NCBI RefSeq assembly: GCF_000150275.1
Contig: NW_002060947.1
Location: 6,535,211 to 6,599,210, forward strand
Direction: 5' to 3'
DNA length: 64,000 nt
DNA from: Trichoplax adhaerens
Taxonomy: Eukaryota; Placozoa; Uniplacotomia; Trichoplacea; Trichoplacidae
In this document: in pieces, positions 38,936-52,762 of the stretch
Position numbering within the stretch: position 1 is the first letter of the stretch
Layout of the letters: the number at the start of each line of letters is the position of its first letter
The notes under the pieces: model-generated
Database searches by the model: none
Told to the model about the DNA's origin: nothing
Seen by the model: the letters and a program-made list of their open reading frames with translations, nothing else
Position numbers and translations under genes: made by a program

Positions 38936-39675
38936 TACAATTGCATTAGTGACGAAGGACTTGAATTTAACGATTGCAGCCCAGTTCCTCTACTTAAACA
39001 AATCTTAATATTATTATTATTTACTTAACTCTAGCACCCCGGTTACTAGCATATAGGCTGCTTCTACAGTATTAAGATTAAGACCCATCCTCGTGTACAA
39101 CAATTTTTATTATGACTTAATACTGTAACTAAAAGAATTTTGACACCTGCAGTGGTATCTACATTTCCAGAGCATCTTTGCTCAAAAGCAAGTCTTAAAA
39201 ACCTTAGGTACCTGCTTCTATGTAACACTTTTACTGTATCATTCATCATGACAGCAGACATACATCCCAGTTAAACAGTCTATTTGGAAAGTAGCGAATA
39301 TTCTCTTATTTCAAGACGTTTTAATTTCGCATATCTTTATGGAAAGTGGCAATAAATAGTCAGTCCTTGCGTTGAATAAAAATTAGTTGCATCTGAGCCG
39401 TAATATCAGTCAAGAATAGAAATTGCTTTCAACGATGCCAAACTTGTTATCGTATCTAAAAGCAGTCAGATCATAACAACCTTACTCATCGGTCATGTTC
39501 AGCAAATTCCTTTAATTCGAAAATATAGCCACGACTACTAAGAATTACTACCGGTAAGCCTTTCTCGCTTAATTGAAAATTAAGGAGACTATTAGAAACG
39601 AGCTATACAAATGATTTTCTTTTATTTCTGCCTGTATTAGATTCACTATAATATATGATCGTTTTCGCTACCGAT

Positions 39676-39935
39676 TGCCTAATCCTTTTGCAAAAAGTTA
39701 AGCTTTGAATAGTTGTCGTCATTCTATACAAATTTTATGAACTTTGATTCAATTGCCGTTATGAAGTTTTTATCCACACGGTTGAGAAAATGGAGACATA
39801 CCTAGCTATGCAATCTTTAATCCTTTTCTTAAAAGCTAAGCATTGAATAGCTTTCGTCATTCTATACAGGTGTTAACCATAAATAAATCACCATCACTAA
39901 GGACTTATCCGTGCACTGGAGAAAATCATGCCATA
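39676..39935. repeat. tandem duplication, 2 copies of ~138 bp
   Basis: Blocks beginning AATCCTTTT at 39681 and 39819 share AAGCTAAGCATTGAATAG-like and CGTCATTCTATACA segments, then TTATCC and GAGAAAAT. Copies are diverged. Confidence 0.75.
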
Positions 39936-40496
39936 AGTATGCTTCGATATCGTTAGTATTATCGATCATCTTTGATTGTGTTCATTATCATTAGAAATTG
40001 ATGAGGATAAAGGAATCTACTTCACACTCTAGTATCTTTGATCTCCTGCTTTGCTCTAAATCTGATTGCTATCCTTTGTCCTTCCCAGCTAAGCTGCAAT
40101 AACTGGATCTTGATGTATCTATTATGGCAGTCAGGATAGTGATATTTTTATGCCCTGTATCAAGTAAATCTACTCCGCAAATATAGTATCTTTGATTTCT
40201 TGCCTGGGAAACTATCACTCTCTAGAATAAAAATGAGATGGAGATTTGTAAAAATAAGTGTTGGTAGTTTTCTGTCTAAAGTCTAAATCCGAGTTCATGA
40301 TAATTATATCGATTAGAAATGAGAATTAAATGGAAAATAGGGTTCTATTATCTACAATATTATCAGATTATGGCAGATAATTTATTAGTGTAAGAATTAT
40401 ATTATTAAATATAGTATCAGCAATACTGTATTTATTGTCGAAATGAGAAAATTTGTAATTGGCCTTGAAAAGTAGTAAAGTAATGTAATGTCTGAT

Positions 40497-41703
40497 ATAG
40501 GGGGATCACCGATAATCCTATGAAGTAGGAAGGCAAAGCTACTATAGGCTATAAAGTGATCTTAGTAGTATGATACCCAGGATTAAAAAGTAGAAGATTG
40601 TTTGGAGAAGAAAATGAGAAAAGCAATTTCATCAGTAGGTTTAGAATAGGTCTTTTAAATATTTTCAGTCTGAGAGCTAATTCTCATCAAAACTGAACGC
40701 TAAGAGATCAGAAGCAGGACCAGATTATAATCATTTAGTAGATGTGTTCTTCTGCTCGACGCAACTTTTTGCCATGACCAGCAGGGGTGAACTTTTTAAG
40801 TTCAATTAATCAATTCAATGTACAGTTGACTGCCGATTGATTACAGCCTTTTCTATTCAGTTTATTATTTATAGCAAAGTATTGCAATGTCAAAAATTTT
40901 AATACAGGGAAGGGATCATAGATCATCATTCTATGGAGTATGGAAATAAAGCTACCCTCAACTATAAAATAATCTTAATATCATGATACCCACGATTAAA
41001 AAGTAGAAGATCATTTAGAGAAGAAAATGAGACAAGAACCTTTTCATCAGTAGGTTTAAAAAGGGTCTCTTAAATTCAGCCTGCGAGCTAATTCTTATCA
41101 CAGTTTAAAGCTAAAAGATTAATATGATTAGGATCAGAACATAATCATTACAGTATATGTGTATTTATGTTCGTATCTAATCGCCTGGGCGAATAGAGGT
41201 GAACATTTTTCAAATTAAATTAGTCGATATAATACACCATTTGCTGGCAATCGATAGTCATTTTTTCTATTCAGTTTATTACTATAGTAAAGCGTTATAA
41301 AGTCTACGATTTTAATTCAGGAGGGAAATTATAAATCATGATTGTATGGATTAAGAAATAAGCTGCCATCATTATAAAGTGATCTAATAGCGTGATACCT
41401 ACGATTAAAACGCGGAAGTTCATACAGAGAAGAAAATGAGTCAAGCATTTTTTCATTAGTGTTTAGAAAAGGCCTCTTAATAAATAATTTCTACCTGTGA
41501 GCTAATTCTCATTAAAACTTGAAGCTAAGAGATTAATATAAGCTGGACCAGATCATAATTATTACGGTAGACAAGTACGGCTTCTCCTATCTTATCGCTA
41601 TGGCGAATAGGAATAAACTATTTTAGATTAAATTAATCAATCCAATTTACAATTTACTGGCGATTGATAGTTCCCTTTTCTATTCAGTTTATTATTAATA
41701 TGT
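40497..41703. repeat. tandem repeat, 3 copies of ~410 bp
   Basis: The anchor TGATACC(C/T)A(C/G)GATTAAAA lies at 40571, 40984 and 41393, spaced 413 and 409 bp. Each copy also holds AGAGAAGAAAATGAG-like, TTCATCAGTAGGTTTA-like, GCTAATTCTCATC-like and TTCTATTCAGTTTATTA segments in the same order. No conserved open frame runs through the copies. Confidence 0.88.
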
Positions 41704-44094
41704 CAATATTTCGACTGTGCTGCATGATCTTTACCGGCGATAAATTCAAATTAGGGATAACATTAGTGTTACAATATGCTATGTCAATATTACGGAATTG
41801 GAACTCGAAGTAAAAAGTTGTGAAAATCTCCATCATATTAGAAAAGTGTTATATGATCGATTAAATTGATGGCTAAATCGCGGTAATCAACAAATTAGAA
41901 AATAAATTGATTGCCAAAACCTAAATTGGATTTATAGCTATATTAGGTTGAATGAGAAACATTCCCATCATAATTGCTTTATTAAGTGGTTGTTTGTCCG
42001 TAGCCCAGAATAAAAGTTTTCCACGGGTGGAATAGAGAGATTCTTGAACCATATGGTAGCAAATGATGAAGGTTATTCATTGCAAGAACGTAAACTCTCC
42101 GTCATATGGGCTAGCAAACAAACTCGATTGACTTTATTGTCCGTAGTAAAGGTTTAATGACGTCTGATCTACTTCCTATAGGACGCCAAGACTTAAAGAG
42201 CTAATAACGCTAAATGATGTCATTTGATGATTACTTTTCATTGCTTACGTCGCCATATTGGTTGGTTGTACAACGGACAATATTTCACTCTATTTGATTT
42301 ATCGGTTGTATTATCACTCTGCTAGCCAATTGACTGCATGAAAATTGCATCTTTTTATTGACAGACTCGATCAAGTATTTTGCTACGGACGCTGTCTAAT
42401 CTTCTCCACTCAAAGCACCATTTTAAACTGTGATAGCCATTCAATTTGAACGAAAGAAATCAGAAATTTCTATTAAAAGTTCTCCTTCTAATTGCACTAT
42501 CCATCATTGCTGAGATCCAATGGGAAACGCGTGCAAGAAACCATCAACTCCTATATTCAAGGTAATGCAAAATGCAGTAGGAGTGCTAATCTTACTTGAA
42601 AAGATAATCACTGCGATTACTCCATTAGTCACAGTTTTCAGTTGTAGGATTATTTATTTGTGTGGTAAAAGTGATTAGTACGCGAAATTTGTGTCCATTT
42701 CCTTGATCTATTTTCCATGGGTACAATTTTGAATTGATATCCAAGATGAACGTTCAATTTTTCAATTTCTAGATGCTAATCATGCTATCTTTCTTCAGGC
42801 GTACTGACACTCAAATTTTTTCAACGGTCTTCGATATAGATTGTCTACTTTTATAGTATCCCTCTATAAAATATATTAATTTAAAGCTAACTGATCAATC
42901 GCTTATTCTCTCTAATTAAAGCTAATTACGCTACCTTTATTCAAGATTTAAAATGGTAGCCACCTAACACTCAACATGAGGCCTATTCTATCTAAATAAT
43001 GTCATAACAGATCTGTAAATCATATTAGCATAAACCTTTACTTCTCTAAGTATATATCTTAGGCACCTATTCGCAATATGATATCACTATTAACCCTGTT
43101 GACTAGAATGCGATATTGAATGTCACATCCACCAAAACTAATTCGTTTATATGGAGTAAAATTTTGATGTTTGTGGCATGGTCACTTTTAATTCATCTAT
43201 GTCTACCATTTAATCTTATTTATTATCCATTTAAGCTTTCAAGATCAATGCCAACATCATCATTTATATTTGATCACTGATACTAATTTAATGAAATAGC
43301 AGGTTGAAACTAATTTACCACAACTAAAGATTAATTTCAGTTAATACGCTATTTCAGTATTCCAAAATCTTACTTTAAATAACACAAGATTGAATTTTAC
43401 TTTAGACCTGAGTTCTGAAATTATGGAAAAATAGTTCTTGGTTTTGGGGTTTCTGTTTGGTTCAATATCCAGTAGGATATTCATATTGAATGTTTACCTG
43501 TTTGAAAATAAGACTGTTTGAGCAGTTAATATAGATATCTAGTTTGTAAGATTTCTAGGACTGAATATAGATATCCGATTCGATGATTCTAGCTTTATTA
43601 TTCATGTTGCACTTAGATTAATTCGTGCTTAGATCATAAATATTGAAGTAACTAACAAGGAATTTTTTAAATTGTGTCTATCGTTTTTGGCCAATATCGT
43701 CCCATAACAATTATATTGATTTACTTTTATTTATTGGCAAAGTATTTAGTTATCTATTTACATATTTATTTCTAGTCTTTATTGAATCTTTACATAGATG
43801 CTTTACGATCCTAAAGATACTGTGGATAAATCGAATTTACTGTACTGATAATCATACATTAAATTGAATAATTGTATTGCAGTTGAACCACCCTTAAGCT
43901 TGTGGATAATTTTAAAGGAATTGTAATTACATATAGCTAGCTTGGAACCATTAAGACCTCATTTATATCGTATACTACGCTATTAATCAAATTATGGTTA
44001 TTTTTTATATCGCAGCCAGTCAATCCTCATCGAATACTCAGATCGGTAAAAGATAATGTGATAACATAAATTGTATAGCGGATGCAATATCTAA

Positions 44095-47000
44095 ATGGAT
44101 ACTTGTTATATTATGATGGCGTTAAAGGACATTATTACGTCAAGCGAAATTAATTATCCAGCCTATCTCGGTGAGGGTGAATTTGGTCAAGTTTTTAAAG
44201 CTGAAATTCGAAAGCTAGGAGCTGTTGCCATTAGAAAGCTGAATCTGGAGGTTATTAATTGTAGTATTAAGGATTCTAAACTCATGCTTCCGGATCAATT
44301 TTCTAGCAAGATAATACTCGATGCTAATACTGAAATGACAGAGTAGGATGAGCTTCATAGTTGTTATAGAGGAGTTGATGATATTTTTATACTCAGAAAG
44401 ATATGATGATGTAGTATTATCAACAGAGGAAACTACCAAATTGGTGCTTTACAATCATTCTGTGACACATTGTGAAAATAGTGAATTAGTTTTTCATAGC
44501 TATGAACTTCTGGTTTAGGGTTTGACGCATTTTTTCCCTTTTGAATGATGACCCAATTAAATGTAGGAACAATCTAGAATTAATTGCTGGCCATTTAATT
44601 TGGTAGTATGAAACATCTGAGTAGGATACGTATAATATACGTATCTAATAAAATTATTTAAAAATTATCTTTATTAATGACTGGCCATGTGATATAGCGA
44701 CTAATATTAAACATCAGCGTAGAATAGACATTTTATATCTCATGATACTAGATTATTTAGCTCCCATTCTTTCTGTTTATAATTTACGTATCCTATAAAG
44801 GCAAAGTAGTAGAATATAACATTCTTTTTATTGCAATTAACTGAATTATGTTTTATTATTGCATTTTCGTATCCTATAAAAGTAAGTAAAACAATCTGCA
44901 TCAATGACTAGCCAAGCGATATATCGTACCAGTATACGACATCAAACAAGAATATATAATTTACTATCTCATGAGACTGGATTACTTAGCTCTCATTCCA
45001 GCTGTTACAATGCACATACTAGGCCTATAGAGATAAAGTAGAGGCATGTGAAATTACTCTATTGCAACTAGCTGGATTATATTTTACTGCTGTATTCCGC
45101 TGTGATACTTTTCATTTATTATAAATTATCCTACTCTATCCATATTACATCGGCCGCTTTGGACGAATATCAATTTTTGTATTATATCGAGATAATTTTG
45201 TCTAGTGTAACGACTAAGGTATTTTTTTATGACCAATATAGTATGCAGAATTATTACCTACCTTTGCCGGACTTATCGAGTAAGACGATAATAAAATAGT
45301 TCTAAATATTATAGCTACAAATGTAATTATCTTATAAATTTCCTTTGAAAGTTAAGCTTGAATAAAATACTATGTATTCACGATTTAATCCACTCTTATT
45401 TAAACAGCTACAATCATATTAATATTGTCAAACCGATTGCATTACTCAAAATTGACCGACAGTGGTGCGTTTTAACTCAGTTTATCGATAATGAAAATCT
45501 ACGAAAAAAATTAGAAGATAAGGTAAATATCAATATGGCAAACAACATCAAGCAGTTTTTCTATTTAGTACGGAGTAGAAATACCCTCTTTCGGAATTAT
45601 TTATATCAGTGCAATGTACATGACCTGCTTTAAAATTCAGTTCTGGTATAATAGCCTACCATCATGTCCAAAAACGTACTATCAGTGGCATGGAATTGCA
45701 ATAGAGCAAATGATACCAAATTTAGAATGCATCTTTTGAATTACCTTGCTGTATCTACTATTGTTTCAACAGTACTTTTCTTTTCCGCTATTTAAATTTG
45801 CGTTCATATTCAAATCTATGCTTTGAATTGTGTCGTTGTATCTATTGTTACTCACAAGCTGTTTTTCTTATCCTCCTTTTAAACTGGCTTTCATAAACAT
45901 GAATCGGAATAATCGACGTCTAAATCATAGACTAAGCCTTTATCCTTTGATATACGTATTAAAATATTAATGGGAATTGCAAGTGGTTTAGCTTACTTAC
46001 ATGATGCATTTTGCAAGAATAAAATGCATCTGCTACTTAATAGCAACAATGTTCTACTAAATCAAGCTTTGGAACCCAAGTTGTCCGATTATGGACTACT
46101 GAAGCCAATTGATTTACAAGAAATATATTATAGCCCAACCCCAACAGAACGTCAAAAATATTTGAAAGGTTACATGCCGCCCGATCTTGATAGTGGAATC
46201 GCATCTGGTAAATTTGATTCCTATAGCTATGGAATTGTAAGTTCTTATACCAATAATATAGTTTTTATATCTAAATTACACCGCATATTTCAGATTTAAA
46301 TTTTCTGCATTTCCATAACTTACTGAAGTACTGACGGAATTCTAAATGTTATTTATTATTAAGATTGTGCTAGAAATCGTTTCTGGCTTATCTAGCTACA
46401 AACCGGATATTTCAGGTCCATCAGCCGACAAGCCTGTCTATCTAGTAAGCATATGCATACCAATATATGAGCACTCTACTCTTCGGTTTCAAGAGGAATA
46501 CTAAAAAATCAGATTCTCGATCGTTAGGGATATTTATTAGCGTCTTCTATTGATCATATTACAATACTATTTGCTTGGTAGATTAACTTGATATAGTCTA
46601 CGTGATGAGTTTAGCCAAAACTCAATAGATATCTAAGAATCAATATAATATTTCAACTTATGCATATGTAGTAAAGTTATTATATCAATTCTATACATGG
46701 TCTAGAATAAGACTGAAGAAAACAGATTTTAGGATAAGTTATCCTACGCTCAGCATTATCCAGGTGTTATTAATGGTATACTTCTTGAGAAGAGTTTTTG
46801 TTAATGGAAACGATCGATCGTATAAGAATATCTTAGATACGATATTCTATTAAAATATGTATCAATATTCTAATACAAATATTACACTCACTGCTTTATT
46901 AATTATAGGTATTAAACCTCATAGATATTTTGTGTAACATTAAAATTACAATTTAATTAAGAAATTCATCGCCCGAGCGCTTGACCATATAGTATACAAA

Positions 47001-47705
47001 TAAAATTTTCATTCTTTTACTTTAGTTGTGATGTACATAAATATTTCTTCTATTCTAATACATAAATATTTAGTGTCACTCATTACGCTAATAAATATTA
47101 ATCTTTGATAGGGTGATCATTTCTTGCAATGCTGTGGAAATCCGGAAATGTTATTTTATTGTGATGAAGATATTGAGTGGCCAAGCAATGAATACGTCTT
47201 TTCATCAGAAGAAATGCAAGAAATTGCATATGAATGCCTGAAAAAGGATCGTCTTGAACGTCCAACGATGAGTGAAGTAAGTGGCAACAATACTGTTTAA
47301 CTTTGCTATTGCATTTTCGTTTCATAAGCTATCCTAGTATATGCTAATGACCTTAAAACTTTTAAAAGCTCTCGGCAAGTTTTATATCAACTTTTACTTC
47401 CTGAAGTAAACAGTCAATCACATTCTTTATAAAATACTGTAATATTGAACTATTTAGAGCTCAAGTCTTGATAAAAATAATCTATCGATAAAACGATTTA
47501 AAAATATTGGAAATTTTTTAATCTGAGCCTTGATTTTATTTTATGTCCTAAATGCTGAATACACTATTTATCTCACTTCTTGAAATTCTCGATATTCGGT
47601 ACTACATGTAATCTTGCGTAGCAACTTAAAGTGTTTTCATTCTGTTTTCAGTGCTACAGAACCTTGTTAGAGATTAAGAATTTCCTCGCAGATCCTCCAA
47701 ATTAA
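44095..47705 (+). CDS. kinase B: RLK/Pelle-family pseudokinase (HRD to HLL, VAIK to VAIR)
   Basis: Six exons: 44095-44250, 45352-45522, 45931-46236, 46364-46444, 47112-47276 and 47652-47705. They give 310 residues in one frame, ending TAA, with AATAAA at 47725. The glycine loop LGEGEFGQVF is intact. The ATP lysine position reads VAIRKL. HINIVKPIALL marks the beta-4 region. The catalytic loop is MHLLLNSNNVLLN, so Arg and Asp of HRD are both Leu. The DFG motif is DYG (LSDYGLL). GYMPPD replaces YMPPE, and IVLEIVSGL keeps the family pattern. Two introns present in kinases A, C, D and E (helix C / beta-4 and catalytic loop / activation segment) are absent here. The ATG is preceded by an in-frame TAA, so 44095 can be the start, but a missing N-terminal exon is possible. 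The first donor (GTTATT) is weak. Confidence 0.8.
44560..45110. repeat. diverged tandem repeat within the first intron of kinase B
   Basis: Two blocks about 229 bp apart share ATGACT(G/A)GCCA at 44676 and 44905, a GATATAxCG motif, an ATCTCATGA(T/G)ACT motif, GATTA(T/C)TTAGCTC and the CGTATCCTATAAA segment. A third, partial copy with CTGGCCATTTAAT lies just upstream. The array enlarges the intron. Confidence 0.75.
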
Positions 47706-48727
47706 TACTAGGATTTAAATAGGAAATAAAACCTAAACGATAAAATTATGACGGGAACTTGAAGTAGTTGTCAATCTGTTACGGTAGATGTTGTTCAAAA
47801 CTTAGCATCGTGTCCTTATTAACAATCATTATTTCGTTGAAAATTAATTCATTAGTTTACTAAAATTTCGCCAATCGAAATTGTGTCAATAATTTTGTAA
47901 TACTTTACTTATCATTGACTGAACTCTGCTTCCATATAGCAAATAGATTGTAAATGATAGAGTCCATTAAATTTCATGTGATTCATAACCTTAGTTAAGA
48001 AATAATGCAATTCTGTCTTAAAATTCCGATCGATTTATTTCACGATTTACCTTTTTTCATAATATGAATTAATTCACATAATCTGAACCTCTCTATACAT
48101 ATTTATTTGTATTTACGCTGGTATAACGTTTATCTACTTATTCTGAGTCCTTAAATATTTGAAAATATTTGTATAATTAATTAAGGATATCGTGTATGAA
48201 TATTTGTATTCAGTCTGGTTTAGTCCAATATCTCTAAAAGTCAAGAAACTAAACTAAAATTGCACCTGATTAATCAAGCTAAAAAATATATCAGCTGGGT
48301 GAATCGAATATTGTTAATTAAAATCTGTGATTATAATTAATTATAAACTGGCTTTATTGTTATAAATGGCAAATAAACTATACAAAGCAGCTGTAATTGC
48401 GCATATTTTGTACTATATATAAATTAAGGTTATGCTTAATCATGTGAACAAGTAACTGTGTTTTATATTGCCAATTCTTGTAAAACTATTAGAACGCTAA
48501 GATCCTTTACATGCAAGTATACCTTTATGGTCCTTCGTATGTCATATTAATGTAATATGCAAACTACTGAATCATTTAAGCAAGAATGCATCAATTCCCA
48601 ACCATTAAGATTTAAAATGTACATATTCTATAGATAACGATTAAAGAATGGCTATACCTTCTAGCTAACAGTTTACTCGTATGATCATTTTTATTTTCCG
48701 AATCTTTCATGAACGACAGGAAAGGGA

Positions 48728-51585
48728 TTATTCATCATCACAATCGTTCACTGATACATATCCTGTAGTTAGCATATCATCAGTACCGCTGAAATAAATA
48801 TCCAAACAGCTTCGCAGTGTTTTCTTGATCTATTGGAGGCCATCAAAGGTTACAACATAAGGTTGAATATTTCTAGCGCTACACTTGACTAAAATCGACA
48901 AGGTAGCGACGGATATCATCAAGATGTATATCCATCACCATAGCAGACATGAATGCTTTCAATCAACTAAAAACTGAAATTTACTGATAGTTTGTATATC
49001 TTTACCTGATAAATACTCAGTCTTTCGCTTAATTTTTCCTTCATACAATTTTTAGCGATTGATACTAAACATTTTCTATATGTAGTAGTAGAAAGTTGGG
49101 GATTTTTCGCCCATTTGATCCGTTTATCTTTTAGAGTTTTTCGCTTTTTCTTGTCTTGAAGTATTGATCTCTATGATGATCAACGAGAATTCATAACATG
49201 TCAAAAAGGGAATAATTTTTTCATACAGATGCTAAATTAAAAGGCGAGTATTTATGGCCTGTTATTGCATGCTAACATATCGACAATTTATGGCTTACGC
49301 TAAAATAAACTATCGCAGTCTAGCGATAGATCATAATTGAAAGGTAATATTTTATATGAAATAATCGCTGACTATACGAACTAATTTTAGAATGCTATCG
49401 CGAATTCACTAATAGATCTACAAACGCTTGATATCTATTTTAGCTGTACATTTTAAGAAACAAGATGACAGATCCAGATTCTTAAGACATAGTTGAATAT
49501 CCTTGACTTGAAAACATTTAAAGTAGTTATTGTAAGTTGATTTGTAGACTGTGACATAGTTGAGGAAATTTCTATATGAAAATCATATTATGATCGATAG
49601 GTATTCAATAGATTGAATCTAAAGTAACTAGGAATGGTAGGAACAAATTTTTTTTAAAGCAGTTATAAGGAATCCATTTTAGCTTGGAGAGTAACCTACC
49701 GCATCAACATCTTTTCCGTTTTCAGTACACAAATATGGCTCTTTCCCACATAACAGCAGAAAGATTACCTTCCAAAATTAAAATATTCAAATGTTATCAA
49801 GACTGGCTACCAATACGATACACATTAGCCTATTTTAATGGCAATCGCTTGCAGTAACAACATATGTAGGATAAAAATTGAAGAAGTATTGAATAGAAAG
49901 AAGAATGAAGGACTTACCGCCCCTAGACTGAATATGTCATTGGATTTTTCAACTATTCCATTGTATGCGTTGGAACTGTAATAACCTAGTTTGTTCTGAG
50001 AATTTTTAAATCCATCTACTTTGATATTAGATATTGCTTCTGGAAAGACCGTATAATAGCCACCATGAGTTATTTTAGCGGTGCCATCACTGGTGAGAAT
50101 TATATTTTTCCTATAATCAATTCATAATGGAGAGTATAAGTCTCTATAACGGTCATTCGATGATTGGCTTTAATGAAATTTACCCTGTTAGGTTGTTATG
50201 AACGATTTCTTTCGAATGTAGGTGGGATAATCCTTCAACCACATTGGAAAGGATTACATAACGTTGGTAGCACCTTAATAATCTGTTTGGATTCTGCAAT
50301 GGAATGGGTAGAGCATAGCTTAAGAACAAAGTTCCAATGAAACTTAATCCAATCCTTATCAACAGGTGTGTATGTGATCTGTCCTAAAATGGTCCTTAAA
50401 GTGCTATATACTAGAATAGATTGTAATGGATTCATTTTCTTTTAATTAACTGTCATGATGGGGCTCGCATTAAATTTGAAATTAGTCTTTACCATATCAA
50501 TCATACGATCACTTAAACTTTCAGCTCCAGATTCCTCTACAACTCCGTTGAATTCTAGATAGAATTGTAGTACCCTGATAACATTTCTATGCTCTAATCT
50601 TTAACAGAGATAACCAACGGGTGTTAATATGCTGGTGATCTAAAATGGAAAACTATCTTTACAGTTATAAAAGATTATTTAAAAACTGGATCAAGTTAAA
50701 GATATACTTAGATAAACGCATTGCTCCTTGTCGAAGATTTTTTCTAGCTTTAATTACGATCTGAGTCAGATTTCAGATGATACATTATTTGTAATCACAA
50801 GAATGAATTGATACGAAGTGATCAGGATTATTTAAGTTTAGGCATTAGGTTAACGATGCTTAAATCGTACTAGACTAGATGCATTAGTCATGACCAACCT
50901 GATAATGCCACTGTTTGAAAACGAAACATTGATTTAAATATTTAATTCCAACACAGGTTTTGCCAAAATAGCCTTCTGGCTGTGGCAACGTGAGGGACTT
51001 ACGGATAGCCTATAGGGAAAGTTAAAGCAATGCTTATCGAACAACGTAGATATCGAATTTTAAAAGAGATATTGTCGCTGCAAGTGCTCTAAAACAGGCT
51101 AAAATTTATTCAAATAATGATCCGTTTCAAGAGTAATAACTTGTAATAGGTAAGCAAAGTCTCGGCCGAATAATTCAGCCTACAAGAAGAGTAGAAGATC
51201 GAAACAAGCTTATACGTTCATTCTATATCTGTAAATTCAATAAAGTTATTTCATAAGAAACCAAGCCGGTTAAGGATTGGGTTTATCAAGTAAATTATAT
51301 TTACAACTTACATTAAGGTCATTTTACATTTTCATTCTTAATTTCATCGATGATAGTATCAATGCTAACCTGATAAAGACCAGACTCAACAAAGTCGCTT
51401 GCACCTTCACTGGAATCTTGATCCACTAGAGGATCTTCGTTTGTAGACGGCCATGAACAATAAGCGAAAGAGTTGGTGATGGATTTTGCTACACATTTAT
51501 TTTGATATAGAGATCTCTCATGGTCTACATCAGTTCGATAATAGCTTTCCTCGTTGTCGTAGTTTTTGCGGTTTCCATTATCTCC
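48728..51585 (-). CDS. kinase E: RLK/Pelle-family pseudokinase, HNN and HGG in place of HRD and DFG (5' end unresolved)
   Basis: Nine exons in coding order: 51370-51585 (acidic/Ser linker), 50899-51009, 50708-50760, 50493-50598, 50184-50293, 49918-50110, 49700-49768, 49006-49170 and 48728-48829. They give 374 residues in one frame, ending TAA; a minus-strand polyadenylation signal lies at 48690-48695. The loop motif is PEGYFGKTCVG, with only the second half of GxGxFG. The ATP lysine survives in FVFKQW. The beta-4 region is EHRNVIRVLQF. The catalytic loop is IVHNNLTGKNIILT, so the catalytic Asp is Asn and Arg is Asn. The DFG position reads ITHGGYYTVF. Both catalytic acids are gone, so phosphotransfer is very unlikely. 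Exon sizes almost equal those of kinase D, its closest paralogue, in the same orientation 5 kb away. The upstream exon was not found. Confidence 0.9.
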
Positions 51586-52333
51586 CTATTAATTGATTTT
51601 AATAAAATGACAAAATAGACCTAGTAAGCTATGGAAGATATGTCTTAAAAATTCATGTACATGTTATATGAGTTGCAAATTGCCTTGGCCATTTCATCCA
51701 ATAGGCAAAACTACAGTAGTTACCAGCTGAAAAGAATTGTTATATCCTGATAGATTCGAGGTAATCCATCTTAGTGGATCAGGCTATACAGTAGTCTATT
51801 CAATCAATCTTACTATAGTGTTAATTTTGCTAGTTTTTGTGCTCATCTGATTTACCTTTAGTGTTTAGCAGCAGAAATTTTGACTGAGGGTGGAATTTTC
51901 TACCCCAACCTTCAGTATAATTGACTAATTTATCCTGTAAGCATGATATGATCGTCTGCCTAAGAGATCTTAAGAGACTAACCTGCTCGAATTAATTTAC
52001 TGTGATACATATCGTTATTATGTGTTGCATAGTATGGTTTATCAAACCAGAAATACGAATTTCAAGTTATCATCATACGTATCAGAGCGTTGCTTCTATT
52101 ATCGAGGAGATTTTTATTTTCTAACATTACGCGATTGATCAATTAGAGAGCATAAGATGCTGCGATTCTCAGTAAACTAGTGAATAGTAGTTAGGTATAT
52201 TCTGTGTAACAGGAAGTTATAGAATTATTCATGCAACATGATGATTCATTTTACTGTGATAGGGTTAATTCTATACCATCACTTTCTATTCCTGTGGCTT
52301 TGTACCTTTCAACCTTGCATACAGGTATAATAT

Positions 52334-52762
52334 TGTCACAAACCAGCTTCGTGACAAGGATAACGTAAAACAAATCTCCAAATTACTATAGTCTCCGGGA
52401 TTCAGTATCCCTTAACTACCTCACAAGAACTTAGACGCCTTTGCTTCTACCTTAAAACAACTATACAATTGAGAACTGCTTTATTCAACTATCTGACGGG
52501 CTTACAGCAGCTAACATTCACGAGTCATCTTATTAAAATACTTAGGTGAGAACATCTACTAACTAATTTTTTACAGTCAGACTACAATATGTCCATTCAC
52601 AGAATCATTTCAGTACACATTACAGCACAGCATTAGATTTACTGTAACACATTTATAATTAGAGTAATTCCTACTGTAAGTAACTAGTTGTAATATATTA
52701 TCACTATATTATATTAACCAAATTTAGATGACTATTTCTTCACGGTAATTCGTACCGTGACA
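52334..52762 (-). mobile_element. solo LTR, second copy of the same family (429 bp)
   Basis: On the minus strand this is a close match to the LTR at 4208-4648 over its whole length. It is flanked by a perfect 5-bp target-site duplication AATAT (52329-52333 and 52763-52767), different from that of the first copy, which shows independent insertion. It is 12 bp shorter. A deletion removed the segment containing the TATA box, while AATAAA and the downstream R-U5 region remain. It therefore looks older or promoter-dead. No internal element is attached. Confidence 0.92.

Larger units (their letters stand above)
33088..44094. other. long repeat-rich spacer between kinases C and B
   Basis: Eleven kilobases without a supported intact gene. 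It should contain the 5' exons of kinase C (minus strand, above 33.09 kb) and perhaps of kinase B, but none were recognised. Four tandem arrays (36.7-38.0, 38.3-38.9, 39.7-39.9 and 40.5-41.7 kb) take up much of 36.7-41.7 kb and are listed separately. 42-44 kb shows nothing identifiable. Confidence 0.5.
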
